59,700 nucleotides of DNA from Bacillota bacterium. GTDB taxonomy: Bacteria; Bacillota; Clostridia; Christensenellales; Aristaeellaceae. The stretch is from positions 1 to 59,700 of the forward strand of contig JAEWSC010000015.1 of NCBI GenBank assembly GCA_023398575.1, written 5' to 3'. The position numbers were made by a program, and so were the translations under genes. Below, piece after piece: positions 1 through 8,455 of this stretch (positions are counted from its first letter, which is position 1; every line of letters starts with the position of its first letter). The notes under the pieces were generated by a model that did no database searches, had not been told where the DNA came from, and saw only the letters and a list, made by a program, of their open reading frames with translations.

Positions 1-2
1 TC

Positions 3-383
3 CTTTTTGACTATTTATTGCGATTCATTGATGCATCCGAAAGTGAGCGATACGGCGTAGATGACCTACCCCAGTACAGCGAATTGCTTCAGGATGAGTA
101 TGTACTCATAGTAAATGAAGACGAAGATCAGGAATTGGTAAGCCGTGATGAAGTTAGTTTTCAATATCGTATCGAGCATGGCACGCCAGACACAGTCGGT
201 TGGTATTATGAGGTTGATATTGCTACCATCCTTGATGATGCTGATCAATATGATGATCTGCTGAAAATGCTGGATAGGGAGGATTTCACCTTCAAACTCG
301 AGTATACCAAAGCACGAGAGCTTCTCAACGATCTCAGGGCTAAGCAGAAATCTTCTGATGACTGCCTATTAGATTTGCTATAG
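3..383 (+). CDS. Hypothetical protein, 3' end of a gene entering from the left
   Basis: The reading frame is open to the left edge of the window, so the TTG at 18 is probably an internal Leu codon and the gene starts upstream. About 126 codons are visible. The product is very acidic (runs of Asp and Glu) and looks soluble, with no membrane segment or signal peptide. I do not recognise a family and give no function. It ends about 100 bases before the next small gene on the same strand, so the two may share a transcript. Confidence 0.5.
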   Translation, partial: LFDYLLRFIDASESERYGVDDLPQYSELLQDEYVLIVNEDEDQELVSRDEVSFQYRIEHGTPDTVGWYYEVDIATILDDADQYDDLLKMLDREDFTFKLEYTKARELLNDLRAKQKSSDDCLLDLL

Positions 384-487
384 AAGATGTTGTGATCTGA
401 GATTAACTTGGGAATGGATTGTAAAAAAGCGGATATTCCTGTGGTTGAATAATATAGCTCTAATACAGATTAAGGGAGAGTAATTTC

Positions 488-811
488 ATGGACAGCTTCG
501 AAAAAGAAATCTACAAAAAGGCCAGTTCCCTTAAAGATGCGTACCCAAAAGCACTGGCGGATTTCATGTTCCGTCAGGTCATTGAAGATGCGCATTCCAA
601 ATATAATATTTCTAATGAAGATATTAAGGCAATGTGCAAGGATGCTGTAAACCGTGCAGCTGCCTTTCTTGATATTATGAATAACCCTGATATGTATCGA
701 GGTTTTGTGATGTACGCCATCAATGGTACTCAATGGGATGATGCAGAGACAACCATATATCTGAAAGAACAGAAGGAACAATTGGAGGTCTGGGGTAAAT
801 CTTTTGAGTGA
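488..811 (+). CDS. Small hypothetical protein (107 aa)
   Basis: The ATG is preceded by a good ribosome site (AAGGGAGAG, about 7 bases upstream). The product is a mostly helical, soluble protein without Cys clusters, signal peptide or membrane segment. I recognise no family. It follows the truncated acidic protein on the same strand and may form a small operon with it. It is unrelated to the sugar loci that follow and ends 77 bases before the convergent AraC gene. Confidence 0.55.
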   Translation: MDSFEKEIYKKASSLKDAYPKALADFMFRQVIEDAHSKYNISNEDIKAMCKDAVNRAAAFLDIMNNPDMYRGFVMYAINGTQWDDAETTIYLKEQKEQLEVWGKSFE

Positions 812-888
812 CATTGCATTTGAAACTGCCTGTTTTTCTCGAAGATACATGACGATCAAGAAAAAGCAGCATAGGGAATAGACAAAAA

Positions 889-1770
889 CTACATTGTCAT
901 ATGTGCATGTTTTCTGTATTGTGTAGGCGGAATTCCAACAATTTCCTTGAAAGCATTACTGAAAGCAAAAACACTATCATACCCGCACATCTCTGCAATG
1001 GATGAAATTGCCAGGGCGGAGAAAGATAATAATTGCTTTGATTTTTCTATCCGAAGCATTTGGTGATACTTTGCAGGCGATGTTCCAAATGTCTGCTTGA
1101 ACAAAACGATAAAATACGATTTACTGTAACCTGAGGAGTGAGCAAGATCTGATATAGACACCTTTTCTTGAAGGTGTGCTTGAAGATATCGAATTGCTTC
1201 ATTTAGCGTCTGATGAGCTGGAGAGTATGTTGCTTTTTTTATTTCTCTCAAATCACGCATTATAAAGAAGAGCAATTGAATCAGCAGCCCCTTACAGGAT
1301 TGTTCAAAGAAGGGGGGCTTAGTATCGTATTCCCTGATTATGTCCGCCAATATCCTTTCTGCTATTTCATGATTAGGTATTCGTATATGGTCTGGTATCA
1401 AGAAAGGAGGTTCTGAAAGAACATCCTTTCGAAATCGAAGCATCTCATCCTGCGACAGCTCTTTAAGAGGTCGAAAGCAAACGCTGATCTGTTGGCTATC
1501 AGATTGCTCATATACATCAAAATGAATATGCAGGTGGCGAAACAGCACATTGCCAGATGGTGTCATCATATGCGTTTTTCGAGGTTTGAGCAAGAATAAA
1601 TCGCCGGGCACGCAGTGATGATCATCGCCTTCGACGGTTATTACTACTTCACCTTGCTTCACATACAGAAGCTCATAATCAAAAATAACTCTCTCCCTGA
1701 AAGGCCAATATCGTGGAATCGTGTAATCCAGCGCGACTCGGATGTAGGGTGAAAAAGGTAAGTAGTCCAT
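889..1770 (-). CDS. AraC-family transcriptional regulator with cupin sensor domain
   Basis: Residues about 10-150 resemble the AraC-type cupin arm (the HCVPGDLFLLKPRKTH stretch). The last 100 residues are a double helix-turn-helix with the signature HSSGYSKSYFIVLFKQTFG followed by GYDSVFAFSNAFKEIVGIPP. An upstream ATG at 1791 lacks a ribosome site, while the ATG at 1770 has AGGAAG 10 bases before it, so I prefer 1770 (293 aa). The gene diverges from the GH172/importer/GH2 operon starting at 2008 and is its likely local activator, sensing a sugar or oligosaccharide. The ligand cannot be read from the sequence. I am sure of the family; the regulatory target is inferred from position. Confidence 0.9.
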   Translation of the reverse strand: MDYLPFSPYIRVALDYTIPRYWPFRERVIFDYELLYVKQGEVVITVEGDDHHCVPGDLFLLKPRKTHMMTPSGNVLFRHLHIHFDVYEQSDSQQISVCFRPLKELSQDEMLRFRKDVLSEPPFLIPDHIRIPNHEIAERILADIIREYDTKPPFFEQSCKGLLIQLLFFIMRDLREIKKATYSPAHQTLNEAIRYLQAHLQEKVSISDLAHSSGYSKSYFIVLFKQTFGTSPAKYHQMLRIEKSKQLLSFSALAISSIAEMCGYDSVFAFSNAFKEIVGIPPTQYRKHAHMTM

Positions 1771-2007
1771 GACTCTATCACTTCCTAACATATATTATAG
1801 GTCAGAGGTTTCAATAATTCAATCGAAATTTAGATTAAACATATGAGTATCGAGATTATTGTATCCTCTCCTTGACTGTGGTATATATATTACAGAGATC
1901 ATGAAAGTCCGTAATAAGCATAATCATAGCAGTAATCGGCAAATTATGGGACAAGAATGGTGTATGATACAGCAGAAATAAAAATGATTGTGGAAGGAAG
2001 TTAAACG
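1771..2007. promoter_or_regulatory. Divergent control region between the AraC gene and the GH172 operon
   Basis: This 237-bp AT-rich stretch holds both promoters and presumably the AraC-type binding sites. Possible plus-strand elements are TTGACT at about 1872 and TATGAT at 1963-1968, but I cannot pair them with confidence. The plus-strand ribosome site is AAGGAAG just before 2008. No clear direct-repeat operator stands out. Confidence 0.45.
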
Positions 2008-3123
2008 ATGCTTGAATCGATATATGAAATAAAAAAAGGAATTATATCCAAGCGCATATCAAGCTATGACCGTACTGGTGGCAACAAGGATTTTATTGTT
2101 GTTCCGGCTGGAGAAACGGCATGTATTGCAAGTATTCCAGGCTGCGGTATTATTCGCCACATATGGATGACTTTAGATTGCAAGGATCCGATGATCCGGA
2201 GAAATGCCGTTCTTCGGATGTATTGGGATGGTGAAGAGAAACCAAGTGTGCAATCTCCGATAGGTGATTTTTTCGGACAAGGATGGGGTGAAGAGTATTC
2301 CTTTCTATCTTTGCCACTGTGCGCAGGACCGACGAAAGGGAAGTCGCTGGTTTGTTATTTTCCTATGCCCTTTGGTCAGGGAGCGCGCATTGAACTGGAA
2401 AACCAGTCTGATGCTCCGATATCAAGCTTATATTATTACGTTGATTATGAGGTTTGGGGAACCATAGATGATAAAATGGGAAGGTTTCATGCATGGTGGA
2501 ACCGGGAACTCACCAGCGTATCTCCGGAACAGGGGGAAGCGGAATGGGGCCTAATTGCTCCCCATGAACCGCACCCAAATAACAAAAATAACTATTTCTT
2601 TGCGCATATACGTGGGGAGGGACGATTTGTTGGTCTTCATTACTATATAGACAATCCGGGACCCATCTGGTATGGAGAGGGGGATGACATGTGGAATATT
2701 GATGGCGAAGCTTGGCCTGGATCAATGCATGGAACAGGAACAGAAGACTTCTTTAACGGTGCATGGTGCCCGAATGAATTATACTTGCATCCGTATTTTG
2801 GATATGCGAAGGTTCCCAGCACATTGGGGTGGATGGGAAGGACGCATTGTTATCGTTTTTTTCTGGAAGACCCGATTTACTTTTCAAGATCCCTTGATGC
2901 AGGGATCGAGCATGGCCACAACAATGCATTGACGCTTGATCTTTGTTCTGTCGCCTTCTGGTATCAAGCCGAGCCCCATTATTCATATCCTGAACTACCC
3001 AAAAAGGAAGCCCGGCAGAACTATCCTGCAATAGACGTGCGTGATGTGCACTTGTGGCGGCATGCTTTCAGGAAGTCATTGGGAAACGGCCGGACGATAT
3101 GGGGAAATGAGTCACAAAAATAA
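2008..3123 (+). CDS. GH172 (DUF2961) glycoside hydrolase, copy A
   Basis: This is a full-length member (371 aa) of the family once called DUF2961, now GH172, whose characterised members act on D-fructofuranosides and D-arabinofuranosides. Family marks seen here are YWDGE near residue 72, the SPIGDFFG segment, WYGEGDDMW near 221 and GTGTED at 242-247; the Glu of that last motif is a plausible catalytic residue. No signal peptide is present, so it is probably cytoplasmic and acts on imported oligosaccharides. It is the first gene after the AraC control region, 32 bases before the first permease. It is closer in motif context (MHGTGTED and EHGHNN) to copy C at 12,808 than to copy B at 10,588. 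The substrate is unknown. Confidence 0.88.
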   Translation: MLESIYEIKKGIISKRISSYDRTGGNKDFIVVPAGETACIASIPGCGIIRHIWMTLDCKDPMIRRNAVLRMYWDGEEKPSVQSPIGDFFGQGWGEEYSFLSLPLCAGPTKGKSLVCYFPMPFGQGARIELENQSDAPISSLYYYVDYEVWGTIDDKMGRFHAWWNRELTSVSPEQGEAEWGLIAPHEPHPNNKNNYFFAHIRGEGRFVGLHYYIDNPGPIWYGEGDDMWNIDGEAWPGSMHGTGTEDFFNGAWCPNELYLHPYFGYAKVPSTLGWMGRTHCYRFFLEDPIYFSRSLDAGIEHGHNNALTLDLCSVAFWYQAEPHYSYPELPKKEARQNYPAIDVRDVHLWRHAFRKSLGNGRTIWGNESQK

Positions 3124-3155
3124 GAATGTGCCACTGGAGAGGATGATCAGGTAGA

Positions 3156-4100
3156 ATGGTTTACAATAAAGAGGTTAATGATAACTGTCTCTTGATCAGG
3201 ATGGGAAGATCCTTCCTGAAATACAGGGCATATTGGTTGATGGTTATTCCGGGAGTCATCTTCTATCTGGTCTTCTGTTACCTGCCGATCTATGGGGTTC
3301 AGCTTGCTTTTAAGAACTATACTTTTATGAAAGGTATATGGAGCAGCGACTGGGTGGGATTTGAGAACTTCCAAGACCTGTTCAGGACAAGAGGTTTTTG
3401 GCAGGCTGTTCGAAACACACTCATGATCAGCTTTGGCCGGCTTATTTTTGAATTTCCCGTCCCTGTTGTGATTGCGATTTTGCTCAATGAAATCCGCAGT
3501 AGGAAGATTAAACGCATCTACCAGACTATCTATACATTCCCGCATTTTATATCCTGGGTAGTGGCTTTCGGCATATTCTTTAATTTTCTTTCCTCCGACG
3601 GTATCCTTAATAAGATACTGCATAATTCTGGAAGTAAGCCGCTGGGGTTTTTTACTGATCCGAAGCTGTTTCTGGTCTTAATATTCTCATCGGATATGTG
3701 GAAGACACTGGGCTGGAGTTCCATTATATTTCTTGCAGCCATTAGCGCTATTAATCCTGAAATCATGGAGGCCTCTGTCATTGATGGCGCAAATCGTTTT
3801 CAAAAGATCCTGTATGTAATATTGCCGGGCATTTTCCCCGTTATTGCAATCGTTCTCATTCTAAATATCGGCAACATGATGAATGCTGGCTTTGATCAAA
3901 TCTTCAACATGTATAGCCCGAATGTACTGAGCGTATCGGATATACTGGATACCTATGTTTACCGGACGAGTTTTAAGGGATCGGGAAGCTTCAGCTCGAG
4001 TGCTGCAGCGGGTCTGTTCAAATCCTTGATCAACCTCGCACTGCTGCTGACAGCAGACAGAACGGTACGGTTCCTTGGCCAGCCCGGAATCTGGAGGTGA
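3156..4100 (+). CDS. ABC sugar importer permease, LplB type
   Basis: This integral membrane permease has about six hydrophobic segments and the EAA-loop signature ASVIDGANRFQKILYVILPG, which docks to the ATPase. The N-terminus, with the LP.YG.QLAFK pattern after the first segment, is typical of LplB/YtcO-type permeases that import oligosaccharides. The partner permease follows after 4 bases and the binding protein is third in the run. No ATP-binding gene is present, so a shared MsmX-type ATPase elsewhere is likely. A weak GGAGAGG lies before the ATG. Confidence 0.92.
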   Translation: MVYNKEVNDNCLLIRMGRSFLKYRAYWLMVIPGVIFYLVFCYLPIYGVQLAFKNYTFMKGIWSSDWVGFENFQDLFRTRGFWQAVRNTLMISFGRLIFEFPVPVVIAILLNEIRSRKIKRIYQTIYTFPHFISWVVAFGIFFNFLSSDGILNKILHNSGSKPLGFFTDPKLFLVLIFSSDMWKTLGWSSIIFLAAISAINPEIMEASVIDGANRFQKILYVILPGIFPVIAIVLILNIGNMMNAGFDQIFNMYSPNVLSVSDILDTYVYRTSFKGSGSFSSSAAAGLFKSLINLALLLTADRTVRFLGQPGIWR

Positions 4101-4104
4101 GAGA

Positions 4105-4965
4105 ATGCGACAGCGTAGCCTGTTTTCTGTTGTTAATGCTATCCTTCTTGGGGTGCTTGCAATAATCATGATATTCCCTTTTTACTATGTGGTTGTGTTA
4201 TCGTTTTCGAACCTGAACGATTATCTTGATTCGGCACTTTTGTACCCCAAATCAATTAGCTTTGATGCTTACACCTTTGTATTCAGCAAGCCGCTGATTC
4301 GGATTGGGATTAGCAATACCCTGATCATCACCATAATCGGGGTTGCTTACAACTTATTTCTTACCATCCCAATGAGTTACGCTTTGTCAAAAAGGTTTCC
4401 CGGCCGTGACTTCGTAATGAACCTGGTGGTCGTCACGATGTTTTTCGGCGGTGGACTGATCCCCTTTTACCTAATTGTTTCCAATGTACTTCATCTGCAG
4501 AATTCATTAGCAGCTGTTTTGTTACCATATGGAGTAAATTCATTCTATATGATCATCATGAAGAACTACTTTGCTACACTGCCAAAGGAACTGGAGGAAT
4601 CAGCTAGGATCGATGGAGCGGGAGAATTCACTATTTTGCGTAGTATTATCTTGCCCATATCCCTTCCAATACTGGCTACCTTTGGACTTTTCTACGCAGT
4701 GGATAGATGGAATGAATGGTTTAATGCCATGCTGTTCATGAGGGATGAACGGCTGTATACGCTACAATTGGTATTACGGGACATCATCGTTACAATGACC
4801 AACATGCAGACTCAGCAATTGGGCGATCTTGCCCATCGCCAAGTTTTCAACGGTGCTGTAAAAGCTGCGACCATCGTCATTGCGACGGTTCCCATTATGA
4901 TTGTATATCCATTCCTGCAAAAGTATTTCGCTCAAGGCATGTTGATTGGAGCGATCAAATCCTGA
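4105..4965 (+). CDS. ABC sugar importer permease, YtcP/LplC type
   Basis: Second membrane subunit of the same importer, about 286 aa with six hydrophobic segments and the EAA loop ESARIDGAGEFTILRSIILP. An earlier in-frame ATG at 4075 would overlap the previous gene; the ATG at 4105 has GGAGGTGAGAGA immediately before it and begins 4 bases after the upstream stop. The C-terminus (PFLQKYFAQGMLIGAIKS) is characteristic of YtcP-type permeases. It should pair with the preceding LplB-type protein to form the channel. Confidence 0.93.
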   Translation: MRQRSLFSVVNAILLGVLAIIMIFPFYYVVVLSFSNLNDYLDSALLYPKSISFDAYTFVFSKPLIRIGISNTLIITIIGVAYNLFLTIPMSYALSKRFPGRDFVMNLVVVTMFFGGGLIPFYLIVSNVLHLQNSLAAVLLPYGVNSFYMIIMKNYFATLPKELEESARIDGAGEFTILRSIILPISLPILATFGLFYAVDRWNEWFNAMLFMRDERLYTLQLVLRDIIVTMTNMQTQQLGDLAHRQVFNGAVKAATIVIATVPIMIVYPFLQKYFAQGMLIGAIKS

Positions 4966-5024
4966 CGTCAATCGCCGGTTTAGAGCAACCGGTGAAAGAT
5001 ATAACTTTACAAGGAGGAAATACA

Positions 5025-6590
5025 ATGAAACGCGTGAATCTCTGGCGCATTCTGGTCACACTTGCCCTGGTGGCGGCAATGACCTTCGGGTCATCCATGC
5101 TTGCTTTCGCGCAGACTGCAGTTGAAGGCAAGTATGCGGAGCCGATGGAGATCTCTGTTGCCCAGTGGGACAGCGGAAACTGGGAGCAGACCCCACAGGA
5201 CACCTGGCTTAAGGAACTGGGGAAAAAATTTAATGTAACATTCCAGAAAGTCGTTATAACCTGGGATGACTGGCAGGAGAAGACCAGGTTATGGGCAGCA
5301 TCCGGAAACTTGCCCGATTTGTTTGTGCACGACGAGAACTACATGGATTGGGTCGCCCAGGGCCTGTTCAAAGCAATCCCGGTGGAACTCCTGGACAAAT
5401 ACCCAAATTTGAAGGGCACCATATTACCCAATGTTCTGGAAGCTCTTACAGTCAACGGGTCAATCTACAGTATACCCAAGTCACATTTCAATGTCGCGTC
5501 GCAGGCTACCGCGCTCGGTGCCATCTTTGTACGTAAGGACTTTCTGGAGAAGGCCGGACTTTCCACACCACCGGATACGTTGGATGGATGGTATGACTTT
5601 CTAAAAAAGGCAGTTGATGAGGATTTCAGCGGGACGGGTTCAACCATCGGATTTAAGGCAGCGCCGCTAATCACCAGCATGCCTTTTATGCAAACCAATG
5701 CCTCCTGGATATTTGAAGATGAGAAATGGATCCCCTCCGCTTTCTCCAAGAAACATATTGAGGAGCTCAAGTTTGCGCGCAAGCTGTACCAAGATGGGAT
5801 CATGGACAAGGACTTTTCCATTCGGAAGGTCTTTGATGAACGCACATTGTTTCAGCAGGGAAGAATGGCGCTGATCGAAGCGAATGGTGACCCTGGGATG
5901 CTCTACCAACAGGTCACCTCTGATATGGTGAACACCTCGCCCGAAGATTTCATCGAATTATCTTTACCGCCCAAGGCCGTAGACGGCCAGCGCTACTTCT
6001 ACAGCACGCTTAACTACTGGTCCTACTCCGCTGTTGCTCCGACCGTATCAGATGCGAAGCTTGAGCGGATCCTGGATATCATGGACTACCTATGTACGCC
6101 GGAGGGGCAATTGTATTCAATCTTCGGTACGGAGGGCATTGATTATAAATCGAAGGACGGTAGCCCTATCACGGAACCTTCGCAGTCTGATAACATTATC
6201 AGCTTACTACCCGTGGATCCAGGCTCTGGTAAACAGTTGACGCTTCAGGAGGCTTATCCGAGCTCATGGTTCGGCAATTGCTTCCCCTCCTGGAATACCT
6301 GGGCGAACCTAATCAATCCTGTATTTGCACCACAGGTTCGCCAGATGTCCAAGAGCTACTTTGAAAGCGTACTGAGCAACACGACCATTCTTGCGCCGAA
6401 CCTGAAGATCCAGTTTTTGTCGACGCCAGAAAAGAACAAGTTGCCTGATTTGAATGCGCTGTATAATGAACTGTATGTCCAATTGGTCATGTCTGATGAG
6501 GATATTGATGCTGCATTCAATAGCTGGGCTGCCGAGCAAATGGCGCAATATAGCGCCGCAATTGATGAAGTAAACGCAAACATGAAGTAA
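5025..6590 (+). CDS. Extracellular solute-binding protein of the LplA type
   Basis: A 521-aa binding protein for the importer encoded just upstream. The start at 5025 follows AAGGAGGAAATACA; the longer frame from 4992 has no such site. The signal peptide is clear (charged start, hydrophobic core, cleavage after AFA near residue 30), but there is no lipobox cysteine, so lipid anchoring is not predicted. The mature part has the layout of large LplA-type oligosaccharide-binding proteins (about 500 aa). The gene is followed at once by a strong GC-rich stem-loop (6603-6629), which may stabilise its message relative to the downstream GH2 gene. Confidence 0.92.
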   Translation: MKRVNLWRILVTLALVAAMTFGSSMLAFAQTAVEGKYAEPMEISVAQWDSGNWEQTPQDTWLKELGKKFNVTFQKVVITWDDWQEKTRLWAASGNLPDLFVHDENYMDWVAQGLFKAIPVELLDKYPNLKGTILPNVLEALTVNGSIYSIPKSHFNVASQATALGAIFVRKDFLEKAGLSTPPDTLDGWYDFLKKAVDEDFSGTGSTIGFKAAPLITSMPFMQTNASWIFEDEKWIPSAFSKKHIEELKFARKLYQDGIMDKDFSIRKVFDERTLFQQGRMALIEANGDPGMLYQQVTSDMVNTSPEDFIELSLPPKAVDGQRYFYSTLNYWSYSAVAPTVSDAKLERILDIMDYLCTPEGQLYSIFGTEGIDYKSKDGSPITEPSQSDNIISLLPVDPGSGKQLTLQEAYPSSWFGNCFPSWNTWANLINPVFAPQVRQMSKSYFESVLSNTTILAPNLKIQFLSTPEKNKLPDLNALYNELYVQLVMSDEDIDAAFNSWAAEQMAQYSAAIDEVNANMK

Positions 6591-6602
6591 CTGAACTGAC
6601 AC

Positions 6603-6629
6603 GCGGGAGCCAGTTGACCTGGCTCCCGC
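6603..6629 (+). promoter_or_regulatory. Intercistronic stem-loop after the binding-protein gene
   Basis: An 11-bp perfect stem (GCGGGAGCCAG and its complement) with a 5-base loop lies 13 bases after the stop. No U-run follows, so it is not a standard terminator. It more likely protects the upstream mRNA or partly attenuates reading into the GH2 gene. Confidence 0.7.
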
Positions 6630-6652
6630 ATCAATGCAAGGGGGAATAGAAG

Positions 6653-8434
6653 ATGCCCGAAAGCATACCGCGGCCTGAATACCCACGCCCACAAATGGTC
6701 CGCAAGGATTGGATGAACCTTAACGGGCTGTGGGAGTTTGAAATGGATCTAGGTGATTCGGGAAGGGATAGGGGGCTGCCGTCCAAGGGCAAGCTAGAAG
6801 GAACGATTCTTGTCCCCTTTTGTCCAGAAAGCGAGTTATCCGGTGCAGGATATACGGATTTTATGCGCGCGGTATGGTACCGGAGGGAATTTCTTCTTCC
6901 AGAAGGCTGGTTTGGCCGCAGTATCCTGCTACACTTCGGGGCAGTAGATTACGAAGCTGAGATATGGGTCAATGGCAGACAGGTCGGGCTGCATCAGGGT
7001 GGTTATTCCTCCTTTACCTTCGAGATATCCGATTTGGTTCAATCCGGAGCTAATACTTTGACCGTTTGCGCTAGGGATAATATGCTGTCAGGGCTTCAAC
7101 CTGCAGGCAAGCAGTCTCGTAAGTATCATTCATATGAATGTTCTTACACTAGAACAACGGGCATATGGCAAACGGTTTGGCTAGAGGCTGTGCCAACCTC
7201 CCGAATTGAGCGTATTAAATACTACCCGGACCCGGAGAATTCATGCTTATATATTCAGGCGTTTTTCTCCTGTAGTGAAAAAAAGCTACATTTTAACGTA
7301 GGGGCTACTTACCATGATAAGTGTGTTGGCAACGCTGAATGCACAGTGTTCGGCTCTGAGACATTGCTTCGACTAGAGTTGTCGGAAAAGCATCTGTGGG
7401 CACCGGGGAAACCGGAGCTATACAACCTTGTTTTAACGCTTTGGGATGACTCGGGAGAGATAGATACTGTTCATAGTTATTTTGGCTTGCGCAGTATCAC
7501 GATAGGGAAAAATGCGATACTCATCAACGGAGAGCCTATTTTTCAGCGCCTTGTATTGGACCAGGGATTTTACCCCAAGGGGATTTATACAGCTCCCACA
7601 GACATCGATCTGTGTGCAGATATTCAAAGAGCCATGCTAATGGGTTTCAATGGTGCTCGTCTGCATCAGAAAGTCTTTGAACAGCGCTTTCTGTATTGGG
7701 CCGATATGCTTGGCTATATGGTTTGGGGAGAATACGCGGATACAGGTCTGGATATCACAACTGCCAGAGCGCTGGAGAGTTTTGTTCCGGAATGGATGGA
7801 AGTAATCGCACGGGATTTCAATAGCCCCTCTATCGTCGGCTGGTGCCCATTTAACGAGACGCGTGACAATTCCAACGGATGCCGGCAGGATGACCATGTG
7901 ATCCGCACAGGGTACACGGTAACAAAGGCTATTGACCCAACTCGCCCGGTCATCGACGCCAGCGGCTTTGTTCATGTGCAGACAGATATTTTTGACATAC
8001 ATGATTATGAACAAGATCCCAAAGCGTTCAAAGAGAAATTTGCATTCATGTGCGATGATCCAGGTGCCTATAACACGCACCCCACACGCCAGAAGTACTC
8101 CGACCAGCCCTACTTTATAAGTGAATTTGGAGGGATCTGGTGGAGTCCGGGCAATGAAAGCGAAAATCAGATGAGCTATGGCCTTCGTCCCCGATCGGAA
8201 GAAGAATATCTTGTGCGTTATGAGGGGCTTGTTAAAACACTATTGGATCATCCCCGGATATGCGGGTTTTGCTATACGCAGCTATATGACGTTGAACAGG
8301 AGGTCAACGGCTTATATACTTATGAGCGAAGGCCTAAGTTTGAGACATCGGCCATTAGCAGGATAAACAGCCGGCCTGCCTGCATAGAACGGAATAATTG
8401 CATTCAGACCAATAATACAGATGATTTCATATGA
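6653..8434 (+). CDS. Glycoside hydrolase family 2 enzyme
   Basis: This 593-aa protein has the GH2 order: a sugar-binding jelly roll (about 1-190, with RPEYPRPQMVRKDWMNLNGLWEF), an immunoglobulin-like domain (about 190-285) and a TIM barrel. The acid/base is probably Glu402 in PFNETRD and the nucleophile Glu491 in FISEFGG. Such short GH2 enzymes include beta-galactosidases, beta-glucuronidases and beta-mannosidases as well as alpha-L-arabinopyranosidases and beta-galactofuranosidases, and I cannot pick the sugar. There is no signal peptide, so it is cytoplasmic. It is preceded by AAGGGGG and followed 21 bases later by the DUF4091 gene. Confidence 0.9.
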   Translation: MPESIPRPEYPRPQMVRKDWMNLNGLWEFEMDLGDSGRDRGLPSKGKLEGTILVPFCPESELSGAGYTDFMRAVWYRREFLLPEGWFGRSILLHFGAVDYEAEIWVNGRQVGLHQGGYSSFTFEISDLVQSGANTLTVCARDNMLSGLQPAGKQSRKYHSYECSYTRTTGIWQTVWLEAVPTSRIERIKYYPDPENSCLYIQAFFSCSEKKLHFNVGATYHDKCVGNAECTVFGSETLLRLELSEKHLWAPGKPELYNLVLTLWDDSGEIDTVHSYFGLRSITIGKNAILINGEPIFQRLVLDQGFYPKGIYTAPTDIDLCADIQRAMLMGFNGARLHQKVFEQRFLYWADMLGYMVWGEYADTGLDITTARALESFVPEWMEVIARDFNSPSIVGWCPFNETRDNSNGCRQDDHVIRTGYTVTKAIDPTRPVIDASGFVHVQTDIFDIHDYEQDPKAFKEKFAFMCDDPGAYNTHPTRQKYSDQPYFISEFGGIWWSPGNESENQMSYGLRPRSEEEYLVRYEGLVKTLLDHPRICGFCYTQLYDVEQEVNGLYTYERRPKFETSAISRINSRPACIERNNCIQTNNTDDFI

Positions 8435-8455
8435 CCGTTGGAAGGGAGATTTAAT